Notes: generated by a model from the letters alone, not told the origin. A DNA stretch of 64,000 bases from Agapetus fuscipes (GCA_951799405.1 OX637338.1:5580001-5644000); one strand, 5' to 3'; counted from the first letter of the stretch, positions 1-10,592 are shown. Numbers and translations: made by a program.

Positions 1-1890
1 CAGTGAAACAGTCTGGGGCAATTTCTCCCAAGGCGCTTTATCTTCTAAATATTCGCTAAGGGTATAATATTCCCCTGAGCACAGCCTTCTCTTTATAACT
101 GCCCCAAACCGCACCACCGGCAGGCTTTGAATGTTCACTGGAACCGTGTTAAACAAGCGAATACACTGCCCCTCAAAAGACTTCCTCACTCTCTCTAACC
201 TAGTTGAGTGAGTGGAGAGTTTGTTCTTATTTCTGGTATTAAGTTTGTGCAAATCGCTATTCTTGTCAAAAAGATTTATATTCCTCCTGACGTACATCAA
301 GTTTTCATAAATGTACTGAGACATGAAAGTAAGAATTTTATAGTTTTTAAATTTAGTTCTTAGGGTTTCCCTTGGGGGCAATTGGTATAAACCACGGATG
401 GCTCGTTTTTGGAGTACAAAAATTCTGTCGGCATCGGCAGCATGACCCCACAACAGAATGCCATACGACATTAAGCTGTGAAAATAACTGTAATATACTA
501 ATTTTGCAGCGTTCAAATTTGCTAAATTTCTTATTCTTTTAACGGCATATGCCGCAGAACTAAGTTTCTCGGCTAAGTTATTAATGTGTGCCCCCCATTG
601 CAATTTGGAATCTAGAGTAATGCCGAGAAAAACAGTGAAATCCACAGGATCAAGCTGTTCGCCTTTAATAGTAATACTTGTATTTAAATATTTAACATTG
701 GGTAGCGAGAATTTAATGCACTTTGTCTTCTTTTCATTTAAAAGCAAATTGTTTGCGGTGAACCATTTCACCACTTCTGAAATAGAATTATTTATATCGT
801 CAAAAACAACATTTTTCCTACCTACTTTGAATATCAAAGAGGTATCGTCAGCAAACAAAACAGGCTCATTTTGTTTTACCATATAAGGTAAATCATTTAT
901 GTAAACAAGAAAAAGAAATGGTCCAAGAATTGACCCCTGTGGTACACCCATGCGAACTAAAGAACCGGAAGATGTCTCTCCGCAAACAGATACCCTCTGA
1001 AATCTGTCACGCAAATAGTCCTCTATGAGGACCAATGCACTGCCCCTCACACCGTAGTGATCCAGTTTTTGGACCAATGTACGGTGTGGTACGCAGTCAA
1101 AGGCCTTTGACAGATCACAGAAGATACCTATTGCATCACATGACTCTTCCCAGGCATTAAAAATTTGATGCATAAGCTCAACACCTGCATCGGTCGTTGA
1201 GCGTCCTTTGGTAAAGCCAAATTGTTTTTTATGCATTAATTTATTATTGTGAAAATAAGTAAGTAACTGGTTTAACATAATTTTTTCAAAAATTTTACTA
1301 AGGGTCGGTAGTATGGAAACAGGTCTAAAGTTAGAGGGGTCTGTTTTACAACCGCTTTTAAACAAAGGCACTATTTTACTGTGTTTCATGAGGTCGGGAA
1401 ACACACCAGTCTCAATACATTTATTGAAAACTCCTGCCAAATGAGGAGCCACAAAATCTATTATAGAACTAACAATTGTAACCGAAAGCCCATCCAGATC
1501 AGTTGTCTTTTTTAATTGTAAGCCCCTGAATACTTCAACAATGTTTATGGGAAAAACTGGGTTGAAAGTGAATTCCGTGTTACACTTATCGATACTTTGT
1601 CCAAGCAAGGATAAAGCTATTTTGGAAGATGAATCCAGCGATTTGGTTGTTAAAATTGGGATATCCGCAAAAAAAGAATCGAATGCATTAGCAACTTCTT
1701 TATGACTTGTTATGAGTTGATCTTTAATAAGTAAATTTAAATTAAAATCACGAGGTTTGGATTTTCCAGTTTCAGTGTTTATAATTTTCCATGTAGTTTT
1801 TACAATATCTGAGCTGCGTGTAATTTTATTATTTATATAGTTTGATTTTGCAATAGCACAATCATTCTTATGTGGTGTAATCTCACGACT
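1..1890 (-). CDS. LINE alpha reverse transcriptase, partial (jockey/CR1-like)
   Basis: Open on the minus strand for all 630 codons from 1890 to the window edge, with no stop, so the 3' end lies outside. Translation begins in the endonuclease-RT linker (TTWKIINTETGK), then gives RT fingers (SNFRPVSILPTLSKIFEKIM, near 1280-1345), the first catalytic Asp in DLSKAFD (near 1100-1118), GVPQGSILGP (near 930-955), FADDTS (near 845-862) and a C-terminal region with YGILLWG. It copies LINE RNA into target DNA by target-primed reverse transcription. The endonuclease domain is absent. There is no credible start Met because the 5' part is rearranged (next entry). The clade is my judgement from motifs; an I or R1 element is less likely. 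The frame looks undamaged, so the copy may be young. Confidence 0.9.
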
Positions 1891-2149
1891 GGTGGAAGTT
1901 GAATGTCATAGTGACCCAAACCAATATTATAATTCTTTATTTCATGTTGTAAAGTCTGAATGTAGTAGAGTATTTAAACCCGTGACCATAAAAATAAACG
2001 GTTCCATAAAGTTTAGTGATTGGGCTACATCTGAAATATATAAAAAAAGAATTGAACTATTTGACTTGTATGCAGAAAAAGCACGTCACAATAAAAGTAA
2101 TGAATTTATTGAATATGTCAGAAAGTTTTCAAAAGCATTTAAGAATGTC
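1891..2149 (+). mobile_element. Inverted 5' segment of LINE alpha (endonuclease-RT linker)
   Basis: Plus-strand frame with a LINE linker (DPNQYYNSLFHVV ... WATSEIYKKRIELFDLYAEKA ... FSKAFKNV). The same kind of protein continues on the opposite strand from 1890 downward: FKNV would be followed by SREITPHKND in one frame. The two pieces are therefore adjacent parts of one element, one of them flipped, as produced by twin priming during LINE insertion. The open frame continues a short way into the neighbouring SINE by chance. Confidence 0.75.
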
Positions 2150-2365
2150 AGAAATGATTTCATATTTTGGTGCTTATTTCAAACTCAAAATGTATTTACA
2201 GGCATGGTTTACTCAGCCTTCACAAGAAATGAGTACCAGCTCTCTCGGGAACTGGAAAACCCCAACTTTAACTGAAGTGTAAAAATAAATAGGTCTCAAA
2301 TCGACACATGCGACCCCTCCGAGGATAATGCAGGTAAGAAGTTAAACTATATGTGTAGCTTAGTT
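2150..2365 (+). mobile_element. SINE-A copy, tRNA head missing
   Basis: Matches the body and tail of SINE-A (see 16073-16390): AAATGATTTC, GGTTTACTCAGCCTTCACAA, the CTGGAA/AACCCC block, TGTAAAAATAAATAGG, and the end TATATGTGTAGCTTAGTT. It has lost the tRNA-like head exactly where LINE alpha abuts it. The head may survive beyond the LINE, left of the window. Confidence 0.8.
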
Positions 2366-3211
2366 CCATCGCAATACCTGTGATAATTCTGATGAATGTT
2401 TAGTTTTCCCACATGTTTCAATTATTTCAACATTTTTTTTCCAACAAGTGTAAACTTAATCAAAATCTGGCAATAAAAGCTCGAGACATAAAGAACTAGC
2501 TACAATATGAAGGTCCCGTAAAATTTGTTATTGGCATCTCGGGGCCACCTCGTTTGTCCATGTCTCTGTACCAAGATAGACCTTAGGGTCGTTGGGGTAG
2601 TTAACCACCTCCGAGGTGCACGTATCTTTCTGCCAATGAAAAATATTCTCCGCACGTGATGGTCTAACGGCCATAAGAAAATAGAAGAAAACGTAGAGTG
2701 TAAAAGAGAAACAATTTGCAGAAACGGGATCGTAGCTACGTAAAAAAAAATCAAGTTGCTTGCACTATTGAAAGATATTTTTTTCACCGTTGAAAGGTAA
2801 AAATTAGTTGTGACGATCGTGTATGAAAAATTAAATATGAAACGATGCAAACCGTTTCAGAAAAAAAATTGCATCATTTTCATCTTAATATTCATTAAAA
2901 ATAAACTATTCTTTCCATACTTAAAAATGTCATCTCAGTTTTTATTGATTTCTATCGATGTTGTCTGTTGGTTTAATAGTAATCAAATGTAACTTAGTAA
3001 TATGATTTAGTTCAGACAAAAAAAGGTCACCAAGAAATAAGCCTTTGCAATTTTTGTGCGCTTTAACTCGTTAGTTTTAGTAGTTAGCTCCCTATTTTTA
3101 CGTTAATTTTTTTCTAAACTTACAACTAGTAAATTGAATCAAAATTTTTGTTTATTAATTGCATATTTTTTAGTCAACAGATACGCCACGCTCCACTACG
3201 GTACGCTACGC
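2366..3211. other. Unassigned AT-rich interval
   Basis: No repeat family defined here matches. A minus-strand open frame at 2500-2850 has a more GC-balanced C-terminal half, but resembles no protein I know and has no neighbouring gene structure. Treated as non-coding or decayed transposon. Confidence 0.4.
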
Positions 3212-3430
3212 TACTAAGCTACACATTAGAGTAACTTCTTGCCGCGTTTCCCTTAAGCAAGTAGCGAGTGTAACCTATGTATTTTTACAGGTACGGGGGC
3301 CGGCTTCACGCCAACCAATTCAGCTAAAGAGGGGTTTCCCAGCTTCCAAGGAGGCTGGTTCTCGTTTCTTGTAAAGGCTGAAGTATTTTGTTTTGGGTTT
3401 GAAATAAAACCCGAAACTGGAAATCATCAT
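3212..3430 (-). mobile_element. SINE-A copy, tail and body half (split by LINE X)
   Basis: Reads in minus orientation from the tail (ACTAAGCTACACATTAGAG) through GGGGCCGGCTTCACGCCAAC and GGTTTCCCAGCTTCC to ACTGGAAATCAT, where SINE homology stops abruptly and LINE coding begins. The missing tRNA head lies 5.2 kb away at 8634-8705, so LINE X inserted into this SINE. Confidence 0.85.
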
Positions 3431-5109
3431 AATATAATATCCGCAGTCATACATACAAACATTACTGACCATTATTCTTGTATTTTAAAATACAAATTAG
3501 ATACTCCAAGTAAAATAAATGATACAACACAAAAAAACTTAAAAAACATGTTTCTACACCTAGACATTTTAAAAAATAAACTACAAAATGAAAATTGGTC
3601 AGAAGTATATAAATGTAGTGATGTAAATGAAAGCAACAACTTATTTAACATGAAATTAACTGAAATCATTAATGAGTCAACAAAGAACATAAACAGAACA
3701 AAATCTAAATATAAACCTATCAAAGCATGGATCACCCATGGCCTAATAGTTTCAATAAGACATAAGCAAACACTTTACAAAATAACCACTAAAAGACCAA
3801 ACGATGAAAACATATACAAACACTATAAGTTGTACAAAAAAAAGCTCACGTATTTAATAAAAACCACTAAAGAAAAATATTATGAAAAAAAGTTAGGAAA
3901 CACCGAAAATGATAACAAAAGAGTGTGGAAGGTAATAAATGAGATAATTGATAAAAAAAAACAAAAAACCAATGTTATAAATGAAATCACATATGAAAAC
4001 ACAAAAATAAGCTGCGAATCAAAACCCACTAAAGTTGCAAACATTTTTAACAATTATTTTGTTAATGTAGGAAAAAATCTTGCTAAACTGATACAAACAA
4101 ACACAGTCACAATGCCAACAATAAAAACAAACACAAACAAAATTGAAATCCTTAACAGCTGTACAGAACAGGAAGTTGAAAAAATTATTGACAATATGAA
4201 AGGAGGATCAACTCCAGGATTTGATGGCATAACTATCGATACACTAAAACACATTAAAAAAGAAATTTCAAAACCACTAATGTACATTATAAATAAAAGT
4301 TTTGAGACTGGAAAATTTCCAAATATATATAAAAAATCCATAATAATTCCAATATTTAAATCTGGTGAACAGGATGATAATATAACAAATTACAGACCTA
4401 TCTCTATAATATCAAACATAGCTAAAATATTTGAAAAAATAGTTAAAAGAAGAATCAACGCATATATAAAAAGCAATAATATAATAAATGAAAACCAGTT
4501 TGGTTTTATGGAAAATAGAAGCACACAAGATGCAATTGCTAAATTAACTAGCTATGTACTGAATGCATTGGACAAATCTCGTAAATGTATCGGTATATTC
4601 ATAGATTTAAAAAAAGCTTTTGACAGCATATCTCATTACAAATTGACTTCAAAATTAGAAAGTATCGGTTTCCAAGGCAGGACACTCGAGTGGATAACAA
4701 GCTACCTATATCAAAGACCTCAAGTTGTCAAAATAAATGAGGTGTACAGCCAAATAGAAACTAGTAATTTCGGAATACCACAGGGCACAGTATTAGGCCC
4801 TTTATTATTTATATTATATGTCAATGATGTATTTACACTGAAACTAAACGGAAAAATAATATCCTATGCCGATGATACAGTTATTATCATCGAAGATACA
4901 AATTGGAATAGTATCACCAATAAAGCAAATGTTGACATTGACAATTTAAAGCACTGGTTCGACGTGAATTTGTTAACACTCAACAGCGAAAAAACTTACA
5001 TTGTCCCGTTCTCTATTAATGAAAATAAATTAAATCTAAATTTAAACGTATTTATTCATCAACAAAATAAATGTAATAAAACGAATTGTAATCTAACCTG
5101 CTCAATACT
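3431..5109 (+). CDS. LINE X ORF2, 5' part: endonuclease end plus RT
   Basis: Open frame reading through without a needed Met (first ATG at 3548). It shows the end of an APE-type endonuclease (TNITDHYSC), a basic linker, RT fingers (NYRPISIISNIAKIFEKI near 4390-4440), FIDLKKAFDS near 4600, FGIPQGTVLGPLLFILYVND near 4770-4830 and SYADDTVIII near 4861-4890. It stops at the LINE Y insertion. Very high Lys/Asn/Ile content reflects the AT-rich composition. Motifs fit the jockey/CR1 group. Confidence 0.88.
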
Positions 5110-7138
5110 TTACTCAATACTCTTGATGACCTGTATCCATAAAAATATACCTTCAAAGAGACTTAAACACAGTAATACATATCCACCATGGTTTTCGACG
5201 TCTCTCATAAAAATTATTAAAGAAAAAAATGTATTTCATAAAAAATGGAGGAAATATGGCAATTTAATGGATTATCAATCGTTTTCAACGTTAAGGAGGA
5301 GACAAAAATCTCTTCAGCGTGACTGCTATTCTATCTACATATCAAACGTCGAGAGCGATTTGAAAAGTAATCCCAAATCACTTTTCACATTTCTTAAATC
5401 ACGACGTGGTACTAATGGAATTCCTAAAATAATGAAATTAGGTGATGTAAATTTCATTGGTAGTGAGTCTGTCTGTAATGCATTTAACGACTTTTTTGTA
5501 TCCGTTCATGTGCGTGATGTCGTTGAAGAGTTTTCGGTTAAAGATGAAGATGAAGGCGATATATCTCTTGCCAATGGCATAATGATTAGCGGTATAGAGA
5601 TAAATGATGCATTGGTGGAAAAATACCTTGAGTATATAGATGTGAACAAGGGTCCTGGTTCTGACCAGCTGCCTGGATTATTTATAAAGAAATGCTCCTC
5701 AGTGTTGTGTAAGCCGTTGGCCATCATATATAGTCGATCAATTAGGGAAGGTTGTTTTCCATTACTGTGGAAAAAAACCCAGATATGTCCAATTTTTAAA
5801 AGTGGTGATAAATGCTGTATAGAGAATTATCGGCCTATCGCAAAGCTTCCTATTCTGGGCAAAATATTTGAAAAGATAATAATGGACCAAATAAACCCTA
5901 TTCTAAACACAATAATTATTCCTAGCCAGCATGGCTTTCGCCAAAAGAAATCTGTAGACACAAATTTATTAGAATTTACTCAGGTTGTAACCAATTCCAT
6001 TCATAGTGGCTATCAGGTAGACACTGTTTATAGTGATTTCTCTAAGGCGTTTGACAAGATAAGTCATAATATATTGTTGAGTAAGCTCTGGCACATCGGT
6101 ATAAGGGGGGATCTCTTAAGGTGGTTTGTATCCTATCTTAAAAATAGATCCCAAGCAGTGGCACTTCACGGCTATGAGTCAGTATATAGACGTATTTACT
6201 CTGGTGTACCTCAGGGATCCCACCTGGGGCCTCTTTTATTTACTGTTTACATTAATGATATTATTCACTCAATAAAGTACTCTAATATTCTGTTGTTTGC
6301 CGACGATGCTAAAATATTTAAACAAATTAATACCATCGAGGATTGTATAGAATTGCAGTCTGATCTTAACTCGATTCTTTCTTACTCTAATGCCAACCAG
6401 TTATATCTTAATATTGACAAATGTAATGTCATTACTTACACTAGAAATCGTAGTAAAATTCTTTTTGACTACAGTTTTGGTGTTGATGGCCTCAGAAGAA
6501 AATCAGTGGTCAATGATTTGGGTGTATTGTTGGACGAGAGACTGAGTTTTATCAACCATTATGAGCATATTACTGAAAGAGCGATGAAGACGTTATATTT
6601 TATTGTTAGGAATACTAAACTTTTCAGGAATCCCCAAGTATTGCCCTTCTTGTTCAATTCATATATTAGAAGTGTACTTGAGTTTTGTTCGACTGTTTGG
6701 AACCCCAATTATGTTGTCCATATTAATGCTATTGAAATGGTCCAAAAAAAACTTATCAAGCAACTGAACTTTCGCAATAGACAACATTTCAATAGTTATT
6801 CCCAAGCATTGGAGCATTATGGTATACGATCTTTGGAGGCAAGGAGAAATATGCTTGACATCAGCTTCATATATAAGATAGTTAATAACAAAATCGATAG
6901 TGCACCTCTCACAAGCCTCCTTCCATTTCATTGTCCAATCAGAACTCATCGAGACAAATCCTTATTTTATGTGGGTGCAGCCAGGACAAATTATAAGCAA
7001 AATTCTTTTATAAGTAGAGCCTGCGTTGCAGTAAATAGTGTCCAAAGGACTGATCCTAAGTTGGACATTTTCTGTCTGTCTGCACAGTCATTGAAAAAGA
7101 GGATTTTGAATCTAGCAGGATTTGAATTTCATTTTTGA
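3548..7138 (+). other. Chimeric 1196-codon open frame with two RT domains
   Basis: This frame looks like one long protein but joins LINE X (to 5109) with LINE Y (from 5110) because the nested insertion happens to keep frame. RT set 1 (IPQGTVLGP, YADDTV) and RT set 2 (VPQGSHLGP, FADDAK) come from different elements. The fusion should not be annotated as a host gene. Confidence 0.9.
5110..7138 (+). CDS. LINE Y ORF2 RT and C-terminal domain
   Basis: Linker with YPPWFSTSLIKIIKEKN, then RT fingers ENYRPIAKLPILGKIFEKII near 5823-5880, YSDFSKAFDKISH near 6028-6066, SGVPQGSHLGPLLFTVYIND near 6199-6260, FADDAKIF near 6297-6320, and a C-terminal region ending in LNLAGFEFHF with TGA at 7136. The motif set is typical of jockey-group LINEs. 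The frame is intact over the retained part, so this copy is younger than, or similar in age to, its host LINE X. It has no start of its own; it reads in frame from LINE X. Confidence 0.9.
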
Positions 7139-7545
7139 ATCTCATTTCTAATTTCTTTAATCATTCTCAATTCCTATTTTGTTTTTATTGCTTATTAATC
7201 ATCATTGACGTGTTTGGTGTGCGCATTGTTTTTCTACTCCCTTTCCTTTCTCCTGACCTTTCTTTCCTTATCCCATCATGAGGACGAGATTTATTTTTTA
7301 TTTTTATTTTTATTCTGTTTTGATTTGTGTATTTCTTTTTTTTTTTTGGTTTTGGATGCTGCTTCTTTTTGTTTTTCTTTACTTTTTATTTATTTACCTG
7401 GCATGATTTGTAATTTAAAATATTAATTTGTAGAATACAGTAATAGGCGACATGAATTGTAAAAAATATCTTATATATGTATACAAAATTATATTCAATG
7501 CTGTTGTATTCTTGTTTAAACAATAAAAAAAAAAAAAAAAAAAAA
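7139..7545 (+). other. LINE Y 3' UTR and poly(A)
   Basis: T-rich untranslated stretch with no further coding, an AATAAA at 7522-7527, then about 23 A residues (7525-7547). This is the expected 3' end of a polyadenylated LINE transcript. Confidence 0.8.
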
Positions 7546-7551
7546 AATACT

Positions 7552-8133
7552 AAAGCAAACAGATACTACAAGATATTTAGGCGTTGACATAGATAGTAAA
7601 TTAAAATGGAAAGAACATACTAGTAAACTGATAAAACGAATCAGAAAGTGCATATACATATTTATAAGACTTAGAAATATACTCGGAATAGATAACTTAA
7701 GAAGAGTCTACTACGCAATTGTGCAATCTATCTTACAGTACGGCATTATTGGATGGGGAGGGTCATACTTAAACACATTAAACCCTGTAAAAATAATTCA
7801 AAAATTAATCATTAAGATAATATTAAAAAAACCATCGAATTACCCGACTGAATTAGTATTTAAAATATTTAAAGTTCCCTCAGTAGATATCATTTTTAAA
7901 AAAAACGCCATATTGCAAATATTAAAGGAAAAACAACAACTAAAATTAGAAAAAAATCATTCAACAAGATACAAACATAACCTCAAAATGTCAAAATTTG
8001 ACACAAAACATTATCAAAATAGCTTCATTTATGTTGGTGTAACAAACTTTAATAAATTACCGACTGAACTAAAAAATATAAAAGATTATCTTGTATTTAA
8101 AAATAAACTTAAAAAACATTTCGAAAAATATTA
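7552..8133 (+). CDS. LINE X ORF2, C-terminal part
   Basis: Continues the LINE X frame after the LINE Y insert: LKQTDTTRYLGVDIDSKLKW (RT thumb region), then LRRVYYAIVQSILQYGIIGW, typical of the C-terminal region of jockey/CR1 LINEs, ending KHFEKY and TAG. An ATG at 7721 would start a 137-codon frame, but this is the tail of ORF2 and not a separate gene. Confidence 0.88.
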
Positions 8134-8485
8134 GATTTGTATACCAATTGATATTATTGACTGTGCCTTGTATTGTTTTTTATTTTTTTTTGTCATTAGT
8201 AGACCTCTATAAATCATATGTATGTATGTTTTTATTTTATTATACTTTGGTACCTACTTGCCTATATTGTCTATGTTTATATATTTGCTTTTGTTTATTA
8301 TACAGTTTTCTCTTATTTTAATTTGATTTCTCCACATATCAGATCTCTTCACACTGAAAATACACATCATAAGTATTTGACTTAAGTGTATGAAGTAACT
8401 TAAATAAATTTCTAGTTTATAATTTAAATATATTAAATAACTGAAATAAATTTGTTATTACTATTGACTAAATTAATTGTGAACC

Positions 8486-8524
8486 CCTCACCACACACAA
8501 GAGCTTTGACTCTTTTTGGTGAGG
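8486..8524 (+). other. LINE X 3' UTR hairpin
   Basis: CCTCACCA at 8486-8493 pairs with TGGTGAGG at 8517-8524. An inner stem AAGAG/CTCTT closes a six-base loop. It lies about 100 bases before the poly(A). Several LINE RTs recognise a 3' stem-loop in their own RNA; that role here is inference. Confidence 0.6.
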
Positions 8525-8633
8525 TATAGCATATAAAACAATTGAATATTATGTAATAGAAATAAGTTTGAAAAATGTAATGTATGTACTTAAAATGTTT
8601 TATATTAATAATAAAAAAAAAAAAAAAAAAAAA

Positions 8634-8705
8634 TGTGTAACACCCTCGTTGGGATTTAAGCCTAGGCTCTCATGCAAGCACTCCACCAACTGAGCTATCG
8701 ACCGG
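8634..8705 (-). mobile_element. SINE-A tRNA-like head (other half of 3212-3430)
   Basis: Directly follows the LINE X poly(A). Read on the minus strand it shows a pol III A-box-like TAGCTCAGTTGG, a CTTGCATG region, and a decayed B box near GGCTTAAATCCC. It completes the SINE-A copy interrupted by LINE X. Confidence 0.8.
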
Positions 8706-8879
8706 ATCAGTCATTTACTAAAACCATTAAAAAGATCCTAGAGACTTGCAAATTGAGCTTAATGCATTTTGTATCAGCTCACCGTAATTTATGACATAAT
8801 CCAACCAGATTTCCTTGTGGCAAATCACTAGGATATCTGCTTTGGTATCAGGCAGACTTTACAGCGTATTTATTCCCCA

Positions 8880-10556
8880 CGAACTAGATGGAAAGATGGA
8901 AAGAAAGATGGAAATAGATGGAAAGAATACTTTGAAGAAATATTAGGACAGGGTGAAAGAAATTTATATGAATGTGACCCTACAAATGAAAGTAATGAGG
9001 ATATTTTGAAAGAGGAAATAAAAGCAAGCATAAAAGAGCTGAAGAATGGAAAGGCTGCAAGTATGGATGGATTGAATGCTGAGATGTTAAAGGCAGGAGG
9101 AGAATATGTGGTAGAGTGGATGTTTGAATTATGCAAGATGTGTATGAAAGACAGGGTAGTACCGATGGACTGGAGAAAGGCGGTCATTGTCCCTATTTAC
9201 AAGGGTAAAGGGGACAAGAAAGACTGCCGTAACTTCAGGCCCATTAGTCTCCTTAGTATACCTGGGAAAGTCTTATGCAAAATTGTCATAAAAAAAGTGA
9301 GAATGGCCACCGATCACAGGGTCTCTGATATTCAATCTGGCTTTATGCCAGGACGAGGTTGTGTGGACCAAATCTTTACTCTCAGACAGATTGTTGAAAA
9401 ACATCTGGCTGTGGGGAGGGTGGTCTACGCAGCATTCGTAGATCTTGAGAGGGCCTTTGACTCGGTGGACAGATGTATGCTGTGGAATGTTCTCAGGAAG
9501 TACGGTGTGAATGATAATCTTCTGAATGTGATACGTGCCATCTATGAAAATAGTTCGGCATGTGTAAGAGTGGATGGGAGATATAGTGACTGGTTTGATG
9601 TATATAAGGGAGTGAGGCAAGGCTGCGTGATGAGTCCATGGTTGTTTAATATAATCATGGACAGTTGCATAAAAGAAGCTGGAATATCAGAGAGCGGAGT
9701 GAAAGTGGGTGAAACAAGAGTTGGAGTACTTCTTTATGCTGATGATGCTATAGTTTTAGCTGACTCGGCGGAGGAACTCCAAACGATGTTAACCAAACTA
9801 AATGATGCATTTTGTAAGAATAGCTTGAAAGTAAATGCGAATAAGACAAAAGTATTAGTTTTTGACAGGAATGAAGTATGTGAGGAACTTACAATTAATT
9901 TGAATGGAATAAAAGTTGAAGTAGTGAATGAGTTTGACTATTTAGGAAGTAAGTTTGAGGCGAATGGTAAGATGACGAAAGAATTAGAGAAGCGTGCCAG
10001 CAAAGGAAGATGCGTGATAGGAGCGTTTGGTAGAATAGCGAAGAATAAAAGGATACCAAAGAAAATGAAAATGGCGGTACACAATTGTATTTTGTTGCCG
10101 ACCCTGATGTATGGAAGCGAGTCATGGACGTTGAATGAAAGAGAAGTAAATAAGGTATGCACCGTAGAAATGGCCCATCTGAGAAGTATGACAGGAAAAA
10201 CACTGAAAGATAGAGTGAGAAACGAATGGGTTCTAAATGAATGCGGAGTAAAAGAAAGCGTGAAAGTGAAAGTTCAAAGAAGTGTGATGCGATGGTTTGG
10301 ACATATTGAAAGGATGAATGAAGACCGACTGACAAAAAGAGTGTATAAAGGGAATGTAACAGGTAAGCGTGGAAGGGGAAGACCTAGGAAACAATGGATT
10401 GATCAGATAAATGAGATTGCGAATGAATGGAATCTACAGAGTGGAAACAAGAGAAGAGCATGCATGAAAAGAGTGATGAAATTAGATGAGATGAAAGAAG
10501 TATGCAAGGACAGAGTCAAGTGGAGGCACTTGTGTGGAGGTACTGGCCACCCCTAG
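8880..10556 (+). CDS. RTE-like reverse transcriptase
   Basis: The frame is open from at least 8895 (KDGNRWKEYFEEILG) although the first usual start-like codon is at 9006. Motifs in order: KNGKAASMDGLNAEML, NFRPISLLSIPGKVLCKIV near 9229-9285, FVDLERAFDSVD near 9437-9470, GVRQGCVMSPWLFN near 9608-9650, LLYADDAIVLA near 9727-9760, then the C-terminal MRWFGHIERM and RGRGRPRKQWIDQI near 10290-10400 that mark RTE/BovB-type proteins. Stop TAG at 10554. No frameshift is visible, so this may be a recent copy, but it cannot be autonomous without an endonuclease. Confidence 0.9.
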   Translation, partial: RTRWKDGKKDGNRWKEYFEEILGQGERNLYECDPTNESNEDILKEEIKASIKELKNGKAASMDGLNAEMLKAGGEYVVEWMFELCKMCMKDRVVPMDWRKAVIVPIYKGKGDKKDCRNFRPISLLSIPGKVLCKIVIKKVRMATDHRVSDIQSGFMPGRGCVDQIFTLRQIVEKHLAVGRVVYAAFVDLERAFDSVDRCMLWNVLRKYGVNDNLLNVIRAIYENSSACVRVDGRYSDWFDVYKGVRQGCVMSPWLFNIIMDSCIKEAGISESGVKVGETRVGVLLYADDAIVLADSAEELQTMLTKLNDAFCKNSLKVNANKTKVLVFDRNEVCEELTINLNGIKVEVVNEFDYLGSKFEANGKMTKELEKRASKGRCVIGAFGRIAKNKRIPKKMKMAVHNCILLPTLMYGSESWTLNEREVNKVCTVEMAHLRSMTGKTLKDRVRNEWVLNECGVKESVKVKVQRSVMRWFGHIERMNEDRLTKRVYKGNVTGKRGRGRPRKQWIDQINEIANEWNLQSGNKRRACMKRVMKLDEMKEVCKDRVKWRHLCGGTGHP

Positions 10557-10592
10557 AGGAAAGGCGGCAGGATACAAGACAAGACAAGAACG
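8880..10592 (+). mobile_element. RTE-like LINE, 5'-truncated, with open RT frame
   Basis: Starts abruptly in an AGATGGAAAGATGGAAAG stretch and ends in a very short 3' UTR with ACAAG repeats (10574-10588) instead of poly(A), as is usual for RTE-type LINEs. The endonuclease is missing. Six related remnants or tails lie elsewhere in the window (17939, 34496, 40844/41121, 54928, 57738, 63783). Confidence 0.88.

Larger units (their letters stand above)
5110..7545 (+). mobile_element. LINE Y, 5'-truncated jockey-like element nested in LINE X
   Basis: Flanked by AATACT at 5104-5109 and 7546-7551, a target duplication partly overlapping the poly(A) run (7525-7547). It carries AATAAA at 7522 before the tail. 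Removing 5110-7551 restores the LINE X frame exactly (TCSI then LKQTDTTRYLGVD). The 5' end starts in the linker (YPPWFST), so the endonuclease is missing. Confidence 0.92.
3431..8633 (+). mobile_element. LINE X, 5'-truncated, interrupted by LINE Y
   Basis: A non-LTR retrotransposon beginning inside its endonuclease domain (ITDHY near 3470, the conserved Asp-His end of the domain). It has an RT frame 3431-5109 continuing at 7552-8133, a 3' UTR with a strong hairpin (8486-8524), and a poly(A) run at 8613-8633. It sits inside SINE-A. Without the LINE Y insert the element is about 2.8 kb. No target duplication against the SINE could be defined with confidence. Confidence 0.85.

Noticed and set aside
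584..886. Plus-strand open frame of 100 codons
   Set aside because: Shadow of the LINE alpha RT on the other strand.
2500..2850. Minus-strand open frame of 116 codons as a gene
   Set aside because: No recognisable domain, no homologous copy in the window, and composition shifts within the frame; kept only as a remark.
3548..7138. A single novel protein with two RT domains
   Set aside because: The target duplication AATACT and the restored LINE X frame show that it is one LINE inserted in another.
8634..8705. tRNA gene on the minus strand (also 16315-16390, 11813-11888, 47935-48008, 53945-54014)
   Set aside because: A and B boxes are present, but each is followed by a fixed SINE body and recurs as a family; acceptor stems do not pair well.
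9895..10335. Minus-strand frame of 146 codons
   Set aside because: Antisense shadow of the RTE-like RT.
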